From BOKV01 sp041739225 (GTDB lineage: Bacteria; Pseudomonadota; Alphaproteobacteria; Rhizobiales; Rhizobiaceae): a DNA stretch of 14,290 bases. The stretch is from the NCBI GenBank assembly GCA_041739225.1, contig JBGSOG010000037.1, positions 1-14,290 of the forward strand, in the 5' to 3' direction. The position numbers were made by a program, and so were the translations under genes. Shown in pieces: positions 5,799 to 14,056 of the stretch (positions are counted from its first letter, which is position 1; each line of letters begins with the position of its first letter). The notes beneath the pieces are model-generated. The model was not told the origin of the DNA, made no database searches, and saw only the letters and a program-made list of their open reading frames with translations.

Positions 5799-6474
5799 AA
5801 TACACCCACTGCTCCCAGATCCGCACGCTGACACTTTCTCCAGCTTCGATCCGGCCCTCTTTTTCGACCCAGGCAACCAGTCCGCGCTTCATGTGGGCGG
5901 CATCCTTGAATGCCATCGCCATGTCCGTCGCCGTCCAGTCGATTTGCGATGGCGGCGTATCGTCGAACGCCGCGGCAAGTGATCCGCCCTTGCGCGATGC
6001 TCCCACCGCCTGCGCTATGCCGCCGCCTGCCAGACGGCACGGCGCATTGTAGCCATCGATGCGCAATGTCGCCCCGCCTTCAAAAAACAACAGCGTGCGC
6101 GGCGGCAGGAACGACAGATCGGGAATGCCTTCCAGCACCAGATTGGCACCGATCCAGCCGCCTTCGATTTTCGGCAGACCGAGATTTCCGGCAATCAACC
6201 GCATTTCCTCCAGCGAGAGAATGGATAGCTGACGTTCGTTGCGCATCAGGGTTCCGCGATCATACCAAGGTTCGCGCCCGCCGGAAGGGCGCGTTGCACC
6301 GGCATGAAAATCACCCTTGATGCCATCGAAGGTCAACTCAAGCGCATCAACCGGCTTCGAGGTGAAATCCTTGCCCGCTGCGCGCAACGTCTGGGCAACC
6401 CTTCCCTTCAACTTGCGCGCCGGGGTGATTTTGCGGGAAGTGCTGGTTTCGAGTGCGAGTTCAGGTTTGTTCAT
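5797..6474 (-). CDS. MOSC-domain protein
   Basis: MOSC domains are the C-terminal unit of molybdenum-cofactor sulfurases and of the mARC/YiiM/YcbX reductases, where a conserved cysteine binds the cofactor or carries sulfur. This 225-residue stand-alone version has the family's GIKGDFHAG stretch (51-59), a NERQLSIL segment (79-86) and the conserved Cys146 in APCRLAG. Residues 150-185 look like a lineage-specific insertion. No iron-sulfur or flavin partner domain is attached, and no molybdenum-cofactor gene is nearby, so substrate and partner are unknown. The start has AAAGGAG seven bases upstream and is preferred to an upstream in-frame start at 6534. The gene follows the dehydrogenase gene after 81 bases in the same direction, too far for certain co-transcription. 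Confidence 0.9.
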   Translation of the reverse strand: MNKPELALETSTSRKITPARKLKGRVAQTLRAAGKDFTSKPVDALELTFDGIKGDFHAGATRPSGGREPWYDRGTLMRNERQLSILSLEEMRLIAGNLGLPKIEGGWIGANLVLEGIPDLSFLPPRTLLFFEGGATLRIDGYNAPCRLAGGGIAQAVGASRKGGSLAAAFDDTPPSQIDWTATDMAMAFKDAAHMKRGLVAWVEKEGRIEAGESVSVRIWEQWVY

Positions 6475-6555
6475 GCAAGTCTCCTTTGCACGGTAATTAG
6501 CCAAATATGGGCAATCGTGAAACGGCAGGTACAATCAATTTTTGTGACCAGAGGA

Positions 6556-7644
6556 TCAGCCATGTGGCAGCAAAACGATCTTGCCGACCTGGCGCTTTGA
6601 CAAGAACAGTTCTTGTGCCCTTGCAATCTCGTGCAGCGGCAATGTTTCGGCTACCGGCGGATGAAGCCGCCCTTCAGTTGCCAGCGTCAGCATTTTCACA
6701 AAGCTTTCCCGCGACTGGGTGGTGCAACCCAGCAATGTCAAATCCTTCAGATAAAGCTTTCGCAAATCAAGCGGCACCATTGGCCCGGCAATCGCGCCGG
6801 AAACAGCATAGCGCCCGCCAGGTTTCAGCACTTCCAGCAATTGCGGCCATTGCGGCCCGCCAACCACATCAATCACGACATCCATGCTGTCACGCCCCAG
6901 TGCGGCGGGTAGATAGGTATCGCGGTCGAAGCATTCACCGGCACCAAGTTCTCGCAGCACCAAGTGCTTTTGGGCTGATGCCACAGCCACCACTTGCGCG
7001 CCCCACGCACGAGCAAGCTGGATCGCCGCGAGGCCGACATTGCCGGAAGCCCCGGTGACAAGAACACGATCACCATTGCTGACTTTGGCCCGGACCAACA
7101 AATTCGCGGCCGTACCGTAACCGCAAGGGAGCGCGGCCAGTTTAGCATGCGAAAGCGGTCCGCCCACTGCATGGGTGTCGGCATCCGGCGCACAAACATA
7201 CTGGGCAAAACCACCATCGCGTTCGGAGCCAAGCCATGGCACAAAATCCCCCGACCGTTGGGAAACGAGACACGACTGGACCACCACTGTTTGGCCGAGG
7301 CGGCCACCCGGAACATTTTTGCCGAGCGCAACTATTTGCCCGCAGACATCTGCGCCCTGGATGCGCGGAAATGCCAACTCGCCCGACCAACCACCAGCCT
7401 CAACCGCTTTCCCGGCTTGCGCGAACTCGGCGGTCGAGCCGCCGGCCTCACCGCTGTACCACCCAATTCGTGTGTTGATATCCGTGTTGTTGACCCCGGT
7501 GGCCAGCACCTTGATCAGCACTTCATCTGCATCCGGCGACGGGGTTGGAACATCAGTGCGGTATTCCAGCTTTTCGACACCGCCATGCCCGGTCAGAAGC
7601 ACTGCCGCCATTTTCTCCGGGAAGTTCCCGCGTTCGATCTTCAT
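6556..7644 (-). CDS. Zinc-independent medium-chain dehydrogenase/reductase (quinone-oxidoreductase-like)
   Basis: This 362-residue protein is a medium-chain dehydrogenase/reductase. The N-terminal GroES-like domain includes GVNNTDINTR (50-59) and GADVCGQIVALG (97-108); the Rossmann domain begins at about 175 with the nucleotide loop TGASGNVG (197-204). The catalytic and structural zinc ligands of true alcohol dehydrogenases are missing, which points to the zinc-free quinone-oxidoreductase/enoyl-reductase branch; the substrate cannot be told. The ATG at 7644 has GGGA five bases before it; a second ATG at 7611, with GGAG only three bases away, is also possible. The longer frame to 7845 is antisense to the next gene. 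It diverges from the AhpD-family gene across 80 bases that must hold both promoters, suggesting linked expression. Confidence 0.92.
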   Translation of the reverse strand: MKIERGNFPEKMAAVLLTGHGGVEKLEYRTDVPTPSPDADEVLIKVLATGVNNTDINTRIGWYSGEAGGSTAEFAQAGKAVEAGGWSGELAFPRIQGADVCGQIVALGKNVPGGRLGQTVVVQSCLVSQRSGDFVPWLGSERDGGFAQYVCAPDADTHAVGGPLSHAKLAALPCGYGTAANLLVRAKVSNGDRVLVTGASGNVGLAAIQLARAWGAQVVAVASAQKHLVLRELGAGECFDRDTYLPAALGRDSMDVVIDVVGGPQWPQLLEVLKPGGRYAVSGAIAGPMVPLDLRKLYLKDLTLLGCTTQSRESFVKMLTLATEGRLHPPVAETLPLHEIARAQELFLSKRQVGKIVLLPHG

Positions 7645-7724
7645 CAATTCCCAAACCCTCGCCAACCAATCATCGCCGATGCTACGCTTAGTGGAACGCC
7701 GTGTCATGACTTGAGGAGCAAACC

Positions 7725-8306
7725 ATGGATAATCACACAACCGAAAAACCTGTCGCGCTGGACTTGCCTGTCCAGGAAGTGCCCCTTGACGAGCGTCAGC
7801 AAAAGTACCTTGCGGTCTGCGAGGAAAAGCTCGGGTTCGTGCCAAACGTGCTTACCGCCTATGCTTGGCACGGCGCAAAATTTTCCGGCTTCACGGCAAT
7901 GTACAATGATTTGATGCTGGGGGACTCCCAGCTTTCAAAGCTTGAACGTGAAATGATCGCCGTAACGGTCTCATCGGCCAACCAGTGCTATTATTGCCTT
8001 ACGGCGCATGGTGCAGCCGTTCGCCAACTCTCCGGCGACCCGGTGCTGGGCGAACAACTGGTGATGAACTACCGTTCGGCGCGCCTTGCGCCAAAGCAGC
8101 GGGCAATGCTGGACTTTGCCTGGAAGCTGACCAGGGAGCCGGACGCAGTGGACGAACCCGATCGCGAGGCACTGCGCCAATCAGGATGGAGCGATCGCGC
8201 CATTTTTGACATTGCGGCAACGGCCTCGTTCTTCAACATGTCAAACCGGATGAGCGCAGCGATCGACATGCGCCCGAACCTTGAATACCACGCGCAATCG
8301 CGCTGA
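7725..8306 (+). CDS. AhpD-family (carboxymuconolactone decarboxylase-fold) peroxidase-related protein
   Basis: The 193-residue product belongs to the AhpD/carboxymuconolactone decarboxylase superfamily, in the 'peroxidase-related' branch. The AhpD-type motif reads C88-YY-C91-LTAH95, with the redox cysteine pair and the following histidine intact, and the region EREMIAVTVSSANQ before it is the usual helix. Such proteins can reduce peroxides or act as thiol reductases, but the electron donor of this one is unknown. It has no signal peptide. The ATG at 7725 has GAGGAG seven bases upstream. It diverges from the dehydrogenase gene, and its stop lies 12 bases from the end of the convergent protease gene. 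Confidence 0.92.
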   Translation: MDNHTTEKPVALDLPVQEVPLDERQQKYLAVCEEKLGFVPNVLTAYAWHGAKFSGFTAMYNDLMLGDSQLSKLEREMIAVTVSSANQCYYCLTAHGAAVRQLSGDPVLGEQLVMNYRSARLAPKQRAMLDFAWKLTREPDAVDEPDREALRQSGWSDRAIFDIAATASFFNMSNRMSAAIDMRPNLEYHAQSR

Positions 8307-8318
8307 TATCCTGCCCGT

Positions 8319-9356
8319 CTATTGCGCCTTGCCCTCTTCCCAGTTGAGGGTCTTGGCAATGTCGGTCACAGACCTCTTGCGATCTTCATTGCCCGGATGC
8401 GTGGAGAGCCAACTGGTCTTTTGCGCACCCGGAATGTCCTTGGTTATACGCTCCAGCAACCCAATGAACGCAACCGGGTTTCGCCCTGCCTTCAGCATGA
8501 TTTCAACGCTCCGCTTGTCGGCATCGTTCTCAAACTCGCGGGTATAGGCAAGGCTCTGCAAGGTTGCAGCCTGGTTGACCACCTGATCGATAAGTTGGCT
8601 GGAATCCCCGCCGATAAGGCCGATCATGAACGAAATGCCGAGCAGGCGATAAATTTGCTGCAATTGGTGGCGGTTTTGAACATGGCCGATTTCATGTGCG
8701 AGGACACCGGCATACTCATCTTCGCTTTTAGCCAGTTTGAGCAACTGGTCGGTAACAACAATGGTACCACCCGGCAGCGCGAATGCATTGGCATCCAACC
8801 GTCCGCCGTCGCGAAATTCCAGCTTGAGCGGCGGTGAATTATTGCCCGATGCCAGGGCCAGTCCGTCAAAGACTGTCTGCACTTCCCGCTTGCGCGCATC
8901 ATCCAGCGTACTTGGTTTGAAAAACACCTGGTCGATGGATTGCAGTGAGCCGTTGTCCATCAATTCAACAAGACCCGATGGGGTAACTGCCGCCGCTGCA
9001 CTGGCCATGACTGGCAGACCGTAGCGGTATATCGAGAACAGCAAACCGGCCGTCAGGACCACGGCCACAGCGGCAAATCGCCAGCTTGCCTCCAATCGGG
9101 ACAGCGTCGAAAAGAAGCTGCCATGACTACCCATCAATCCGTCAACATTTGCGTCAGCCGGTGCCTCGAAGACACCGCCATCGGCAAAGGTGAACTTGCG
9201 TGGAACCGAGCCCAGCCTGTCGCTGAGCGAGACAAGTTTCGGGCGCCGCGGCTCGGCGTCACCTTCAACATGCAGCCGCAAATCACCTGAAATGCCCCAA
9301 AGCCGCGCAGCTGTTGCCTGCGAAGCCAGCGGAGGAAAATAGCGGCCTTCGATCAT
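8319..9356 (-). CDS. Membrane-anchored M48-family zinc metalloprotease
   Basis: This 345-residue protein has a soluble N-terminal region of about 90 residues, one membrane helix (about 93-112), and an M48 protease domain. The zinc site is intact: HEIGH at 221-225 supplies two histidines and the catalytic glutamate, and Glu276 in REFENDAD fits the third ligand. The STHPGNEDR stretch (318-326) is the usual C-terminal signature of the family. By the inside-out order of the segments, the protease domain is probably periplasmic, where relatives degrade or process membrane and envelope proteins; the substrate here is unknown. GGAG lies seven bases before the start. It follows the DUF898 gene by 54 bases on the same strand, a pairing seen in many proteobacteria, so the two likely work together. 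Confidence 0.94.
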   Translation of the reverse strand: MIEGRYFPPLASQATAARLWGISGDLRLHVEGDAEPRRPKLVSLSDRLGSVPRKFTFADGGVFEAPADANVDGLMGSHGSFFSTLSRLEASWRFAAVAVVLTAGLLFSIYRYGLPVMASAAAAVTPSGLVELMDNGSLQSIDQVFFKPSTLDDARKREVQTVFDGLALASGNNSPPLKLEFRDGGRLDANAFALPGGTIVVTDQLLKLAKSEDEYAGVLAHEIGHVQNRHQLQQIYRLLGISFMIGLIGGDSSQLIDQVVNQAATLQSLAYTREFENDADKRSVEIMLKAGRNPVAFIGLLERITKDIPGAQKTSWLSTHPGNEDRKRSVTDIAKTLNWEEGKAQ

Positions 9357-9410
9357 CTGTTTGCTCCGGCGTGGTGGGACGCGGCGGCATTCACCGTCGC
9401 GTCATAGCTC

Positions 9411-10499
9411 TCAAAGTCCAAAGTCTATGCCTTCGATGTCCAGGTATTCGGCAGCTGCGACACCGCCTTCAGGCATGGCTTCATCAACAAAGTTGTCAAG
9501 CGGTCCAGCTGCAACGAATGCCGAACTTGCCATCAGGTAACGCCAGCTGCGAATGGCTGCCCACGGACGCATCAAACTCAATGACAAAAGTGTCAGCACA
9601 AAGTTGGAAAATGCAATCCAGACATATTTCAGCCGCCCGATACTGGATTGAAGCGCGTGGCCGCCATCCAGTGTGGTTGCGTTGAGCGCGAGATTGCGCA
9701 CGCCCGCAGCGTAAAAGATGAAGGACAGGAACAACGCCGCGTATGCGCCGACTGCGGCACTGACTGCCGGTGCAGCAGTCAGAAACTCGGCAATATCGCC
9801 GTTGGTGCCAGTGTAGGCGAGTGTGTTGAAACCGGACATGATTGTCCCGATGCCGAAGCCGGCACCGCCAGCGATCGCCATCACCAAAAGTGAAAACAGG
9901 ATGGTCATGCCCCAGTTTCCGTACAAAGCGCCCAGCGGGGCGTCGGTCCGGAAGTGTGCAGTACCGTATTTGAGGTTGTTGCCAATGTAATTGGATGACA
10001 ACTGCGAGCTGACCGGTCCCAGGACTCCGGCAGTCAGCGCAGCTGCAAACGGCATTGCAACAAACACGCCGAATGCCCCCCAATAACTGCCACGAAACGA
10101 GAAACGGACATTGCGGTAACTGGTCATTCGCGCATTGAAGCCGATGGCCTTGTTGATGAGCCAGGGCAGGGCAACAAGGTAGGGAAGTATCAGCAATGCA
10201 AACAGCGGGTTGATGTTGGTCAGAACGTTGATGACCAACAAAATGCCGATGATGATGATCCGCCCGATCAGGATCTGGATCGGCCTGCCGTGATACTCAA
10301 AATTGTGTCCATCCAGCAGCGTGTTGCCATAGAAGTAACGCAACCTGCGCACCTTGGCCCAGGCCGTGTAGATGCCGATGGTAATGATCGACAGCAACAA
10401 GTTGACGATCCAGATGCCGAAATATTCGGAGGCGTTGCCCCGGAACTCAAACCCGTGCGCCACTTTGTTGGCCGGTGCCGCCATTGACTGTTGATCCAT
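9411..10499 (-). CDS. DUF898 (YjgN-like) polytopic membrane protein
   Basis: The 362-residue product belongs to the DUF898/YjgN family of inner-membrane proteins of unknown function. Recognisable family stretches are FEFRGNASEYFGIWIVNLLLSI beginning at residue 17, TIGIYTAWAKVRRLRYFYGNT (40-60, loosely repeated in type elsewhere in the family), and FNARMTSYRNVRFSF (121-135). Roughly seven hydrophobic helices can be seen, at about 25-46, 77-95, 98-116, 141-160, 197-225, 245-266 and 292-312; the exact number is uncertain. The C-terminal 40 residues are acidic. The ATG at 10499 has a GGGAAACGGG region before it rather than a standard binding site; a TTG/GTG start twelve codons upstream cannot be excluded. 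It is the first gene of the pair with the M48 protease. Confidence 0.93.
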   Translation of the reverse strand: MDQQSMAAPANKVAHGFEFRGNASEYFGIWIVNLLLSIITIGIYTAWAKVRRLRYFYGNTLLDGHNFEYHGRPIQILIGRIIIIGILLVINVLTNINPLFALLILPYLVALPWLINKAIGFNARMTSYRNVRFSFRGSYWGAFGVFVAMPFAAALTAGVLGPVSSQLSSNYIGNNLKYGTAHFRTDAPLGALYGNWGMTILFSLLVMAIAGGAGFGIGTIMSGFNTLAYTGTNGDIAEFLTAAPAVSAAVGAYAALFLSFIFYAAGVRNLALNATTLDGGHALQSSIGRLKYVWIAFSNFVLTLLSLSLMRPWAAIRSWRYLMASSAFVAAGPLDNFVDEAMPEGGVAAAEYLDIEGIDFGL

Positions 10500-10728
10500 G
10501 CCCGTTTCCCGATTGTGATGGCGCGATTGCACCAAACCCCATGAAAGGGGTAATCGCTGGTTGTGGCAATTTCAATAAAGGCTGGTCACGAACCGCATGG
10601 TATCGGTCCGCGATGTGCCAAAGGTCACATTTTTTCAGCCTTTTGGCGAAAACCAGACATGGATTTGATCCTGGGCAAGGAACCTGCCGCAAATTCATGC
10701 AGGAATTCGCACAAACAGGAGTAACCCA

Positions 10729-11184
10729 ATGAAAACAGATCGCACCCTGATTCTCATCGCCGATGGTGGCCGCGCAGCGTTCTTTCGCCACGAAAAGATG
10801 GCAAGGCACCTGGTCGCACTTGTTGACCACAGCCTCGAACTTGATTCAGCGAAAAGCCATGAAATGGGAGACGCGCGGCCCGGTCGCGTTCATTCATCAA
10901 TGGGGCATCATCGCTCGGGAATGGAGCCAAGGAGCGATCCCCACGATGCCGCCGAAAGCGGATTTCTGACCATAGCGGTTCACAAGGCCACGCAGGTCAT
11001 GACTGCCGAAAAGGCGGACAAACTGGTCATTGCTGCATCGCCCCGGGCGCTGGGCGAAATCCGCAAGCTGCTGCCGGATGCATTGTCAAAACAGGTGCTG
11101 GCAACGCTGGACAAGGATTTGACCCGCACGCCCATTGCCGATCTTCCGGGTCACTTCAAGGATATCCTGCAATTTCCGGCATGA
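10729..11184 (+). CDS. Host_attach (AtsE-like) family protein
   Basis: The 151-residue soluble protein matches the family annotated as 'required for attachment to host cells' (Host_attach, named from the Agrobacterium AtsE protein). The opening TLILIADGGRAAFF (6-19), the His/Arg/Asp-rich loop in the middle (about 45-72) and the C-terminal LVIAASPRALGEIRKLL (98-114) are typical. The fold resembles the eRF1/bacterial release-factor-related domain, and the attachment role is indirect, so I would not take the family name as proof of host interaction. AGGAG lies seven bases before the ATG. Divergent from DUF898 across 229 bases in which I see only a short imperfect hairpin (10617-10647) and no clear promoter. 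Its end converges on the exported-protein gene with a 16-base gap. Confidence 0.9.
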   Translation: MKTDRTLILIADGGRAAFFRHEKMARHLVALVDHSLELDSAKSHEMGDARPGRVHSSMGHHRSGMEPRSDPHDAAESGFLTIAVHKATQVMTAEKADKLVIAASPRALGEIRKLLPDALSKQVLATLDKDLTRTPIADLPGHFKDILQFPA

Positions 11185-11200
11185 GCAAACCGGGCGATCG

Positions 11201-11992
11201 TTAGCGGGCTTCAGCTCCCAGTGACTTCACAAAAGCTATGGCCTGGCGGCTGCAGCCCTTGTCGATCATCCATCCGATCACATCCAGCGGGTTTTTTTGA
11301 TCGATCGCGTCCGGCATCATGTGCAATTCCACGTTTGCAAACTCCTTGCCTGCTTCCACAACCAGCTTTTTTTCGGTTGGAGAGACGGGTTTTTCAAGCC
11401 GGAACTTGCTCTCGCCCGATCCCCATACGATATCCCTCGAGCCTTCGCTTTCGCCTGTGCGAAAGGCAAGGTTGATGGCATTCGATCCATCGCTGCGCGC
11501 CAAAACCACTTCGCCGTCCTTGATGCATCCTGGTCCTGAGGCGTGTACCGAAATCGTCCATGGATCATCCAGTCCCTTCAAGGAGGGCTTGCCTGGTACC
11601 GAGCGCGAAACCCCCAAGGTTTCCGCCCGTTCGCGTTCGCCGGTCAAAAGGCCGGCAATTTTCGAGATCGTCGTGCGCGAAGCATCTCCCTCGGTTGCAC
11701 TCCGGCTGCCGGTTGTGACTGCTTCTTCGGTAATTGCCACTTCCGCCGGACCAGGAACAGTGTTGACGCTGCCATCATCGCCCAGCAACGTCACCGCCGT
11801 TCCCTGCGGCACAACAAGTGTGTCGCCCGGTGCCATCACTTTGCCGGCTGGAAACTCATCGGAAGCTGGCTCGGAGCCGACAATCACATATTGCGTACCG
11901 GCAATGGCTGACGTTGCCGCAAGACTGCCAACAATGGCGAGGCCAAGGCCAAAACGGCGAAGTGTGCAGATCAGGCGATGCTTTGTGCTCAT
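11201..11992 (-). CDS. FecR-like exported protein paired with the CHASE2 cyclase
   Basis: This 263-residue protein starts with a signal peptide (1-31: Arg-rich start, hydrophobic core, AIA cleavage site), so it should act outside the inner membrane. Residues about 47-88 (AGKVMAPGDTLVVPQG...LLGDDGSVNTVPGPAEV) have the beta-strand pattern of FecR-like domains, which usually sense or bind extracellular ligands or polymers. The rest (about 140-263) is unrecognised and contains Cys156 and Cys247, which could form a disulfide. The ATG at 11992 has AGGAG eight bases before it and gives the clean signal peptide; an in-frame ATG at 12025 is less likely. It lies 34 bases behind the CHASE2 cyclase gene, so it is probably co-transcribed and may feed a signal to the CHASE2 domain (inference). 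Confidence 0.75.
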   Translation of the reverse strand: MSTKHRLICTLRRFGLGLAIVGSLAATSAIAGTQYVIVGSEPASDEFPAGKVMAPGDTLVVPQGTAVTLLGDDGSVNTVPGPAEVAITEEAVTTGSRSATEGDASRTTISKIAGLLTGERERAETLGVSRSVPGKPSLKGLDDPWTISVHASGPGCIKDGEVVLARSDGSNAINLAFRTGESEGSRDIVWGSGESKFRLEKPVSPTEKKLVVEAGKEFANVELHMMPDAIDQKNPLDVIGWMIDKGCSRQAIAFVKSLGAEAR

Positions 11993-12026
11993 TTCCCGTG
12001 CTCCTGCTTGTTGATACGATTGCATG

Positions 12027-13976
12027 TCATTTCTCGACCAAACGGATGGTCGGGCCGGTCTCACCGCGCTCCAGCCTTGCCGCGTGCAAAGCTGCCAGTC
12101 GATCTTGCGGCCTTGATGCTGCAAGTTTGCTGAACGCCGCCTTTGCTTTAGTCGAGCCTGTCTCCAGCAAAGCCCAAGCCCTGCCCCATTCGGCAGCAAG
12201 CTCGCGGTTTTCAGGCGAATTGTACAACGCTTCATAGGTTGGAACACCATCATTCTTGCCCTTCAGGTAAAGAACGCCTGAAGGCCGCAGCAACACGCCC
12301 TGCGCTGCATTGGCCACCGCGCCGCTGACGCAGATCGTGGTGCCTATGAATTTGTTGGCACTTTCCAGCCGTGCCGCAGTGTTCACGGTATCGCCGATTG
12401 CAGTGTAATCGAAAAAGCGCTTGCCGCCGAAATTGCCGACAATTGCCGGCCCGCCATGCACACCAATCCGCGTTGCGCCCAGATTGAGTCCCTGACTTGC
12501 CATCTGCGCCCGTGATTCCTGTGAAAACCGGTCGATGGCAAGAGCAAGACCGACCGCCCGCACTGCCTGATCGGCCTGTTCTGCCGGTGCCCCGAAAAAG
12601 CCGACAACCGCGTCGCCGATGACCTTGTCAATGGTCGCACCATGCTCAACGAAAAGATCACAAATCCGGTCCAGATAATTGTTCAGTACTTCGGCAAGCT
12701 GCTCTGGCGGCAGGTTTTCGCTGAACGAAGTGAAGCCTTCGAGGTCGGTGAAAACGCAGGTAACCATCCGCCGCTCACCGCCCAGTTTCAACTGGTCCGG
12801 GTCAGCTACAATGGCTTCCACCACGGCAGGGCTTACATACTGGGAAAACGCGCGCTTGAGGAATTTTCGCTCCTGCTGGTCGCGCTGCCAGGCGAGGAAA
12901 CCAACCAGCAGGCAGACCGCCAACACCAGAATGGACGGCGCAACCACCGGCAGCAGCACGGCGTTGCTGGCAAACACATAGGCAACCAACAGCCACATCA
13001 AAAGGATGACCGCCAAGATCGCCACCGGCTTGAGTGCCAGCGGCATGGGTCGCCAGGCCAGTGCCGCGCCTGCCGTTCCAAACAACAGCGTCAGGACCAG
13101 AGCTGCCAAGGGTCCGGTCGCCACGATCTTGTCGCCCTTGACCAGGCGCGCCAGCGAATGCGCGTGAATGACGACGCCTGGCAATGTCCCGGCCAGCACG
13201 CCGTTGACCGAAACGAACGGCGTCGCGTGCCGGTCTTCCAGCGGCAGGTCAACGCCGATCAGCACGTATTTGTCAGCAAACCAGGCGGGCGGAGCCACCA
13301 TCGCGGCGGCAGCAGGATAGACCGGAACTTTCCATGGCTCGGCATTGGCAGTGCGGTAGTAGACCATCTCCTCCGACACCCGCGAAGGCGTTACGCCACC
13401 TGCCAGCGCCATGGCCGACGGGAAAGAATACTGCCACTCGCCGTCCTTTTCGCGCCCGGCAAAAGCGCCGCGCACCACCCCGTCGAGCGGATCGCGTGAC
13501 AAGGCAGCCAGACCACGCGCGGCATTGGGCGAAAATTCCGCGAGATGTTGAAGCTGTGCTTTGGTCAATCCATCCGATGCCCAGGCCGAAGCCACCACCA
13601 TGGGTGTTCCCGCTTGAGTGATTGCCAATTTGAGCGCCGCATCTTTATCCGGCTCGGTCGGCTGGTCAAACAACAGATCAATGCCGATGGCCCTCGGCTT
13701 TGCCTCCGCAATGCGGGTCACCAGCTTTGCCAGAAACGCCCGGTCCACCGGCGAGCGGTATGGAAACTGCGCCAGCGTTTTTTCATCAATGGCAACAACC
13801 ACGATGTCTTTTGGCGGCTCGGTAAAGGGCGACACGGTTGACACCATGACATCGCGCACCAGATTGCCGACCGGCTGTGACACCACCGCCACTGCCAGCG
13901 CTACAAAGACGGCAAAGGCCAACGCAGCGGCAATGCCCGCTCGCGGCAACAATGCAATACGCTCAAAAATGCCCAA
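12027..13976 (-). CDS. CHASE2-domain class III adenylate cyclase
   Basis: The 649-residue protein is a membrane receptor cyclase. One helix (about 13-34) leads to a periplasmic CHASE2 sensor domain (about 38-280), then three helices (about 287-306, 315-336, 340-362), a short linker, and a class III cyclase domain (about 400-555). All catalytic residues are visible: metal-binding Asp411 (FTDLEGFTS) and Asp455 (IGDA), purine-selecting Lys451 and Thr525 (DYTAIGDTVN), and transition-state Asn532 and Arg536. Lys plus Thr fits ATP and class IIIb, so cyclic AMP is the likely product. The C-terminal 90 residues are helical and unassigned. The only upstream start before an in-frame stop is a TTG, with a weak binding site. 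The exported protein gene follows after 34 bases. Confidence 0.94.
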   Translation of the reverse strand: MGIFERIALLPRAGIAAALAFAVFVALAVAVVSQPVGNLVRDVMVSTVSPFTEPPKDIVVVAIDEKTLAQFPYRSPVDRAFLAKLVTRIAEAKPRAIGIDLLFDQPTEPDKDAALKLAITQAGTPMVVASAWASDGLTKAQLQHLAEFSPNAARGLAALSRDPLDGVVRGAFAGREKDGEWQYSFPSAMALAGGVTPSRVSEEMVYYRTANAEPWKVPVYPAAAAMVAPPAWFADKYVLIGVDLPLEDRHATPFVSVNGVLAGTLPGVVIHAHSLARLVKGDKIVATGPLAALVLTLLFGTAGAALAWRPMPLALKPVAILAVILLMWLLVAYVFASNAVLLPVVAPSILVLAVCLLVGFLAWQRDQQERKFLKRAFSQYVSPAVVEAIVADPDQLKLGGERRMVTCVFTDLEGFTSFSENLPPEQLAEVLNNYLDRICDLFVEHGATIDKVIGDAVVGFFGAPAEQADQAVRAVGLALAIDRFSQESRAQMASQGLNLGATRIGVHGGPAIVGNFGGKRFFDYTAIGDTVNTAARLESANKFIGTTICVSGAVANAAQGVLLRPSGVLYLKGKNDGVPTYEALYNSPENRELAAEWGRAWALLETGSTKAKAAFSKLAASRPQDRLAALHAARLERGETGPTIRLVEK

Positions 13977-14056
13977 GGCTTGCCATCCGGTTGCAAATCA
14001 CTTCCAGCATATGGCAACCGCCGACAATGCGCGATGCGCTGAAATGCACAGCGGGG

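Noticed and set aside
6994..7914. Rightward frame of 306 codons antisense to the dehydrogenase
   Set aside because: It is a high-GC shadow frame; the opposite strand has clear Rossmann-fold motifs.
10617..10647. Imperfect hairpin GCCAAAGG/CCTTTTGGC between DUF898 and Host_attach genes
   Set aside because: The stem is short with a bulge and a 14-base loop, with no T-run or promoter relation; kept only as a remark.
10679..10710. GGAAC upstream of the Host_attach gene as an EcfG-type stress promoter
   Set aside because: No CGTT-like -10 element occurs at the required 16-17 base spacing.
12642..13499. Rightward frame of 285 codons antisense to the cyclase
   Set aside because: It is rich in Gln, Arg and His with no domain pattern, and the cyclase reads convincingly on the other strand.
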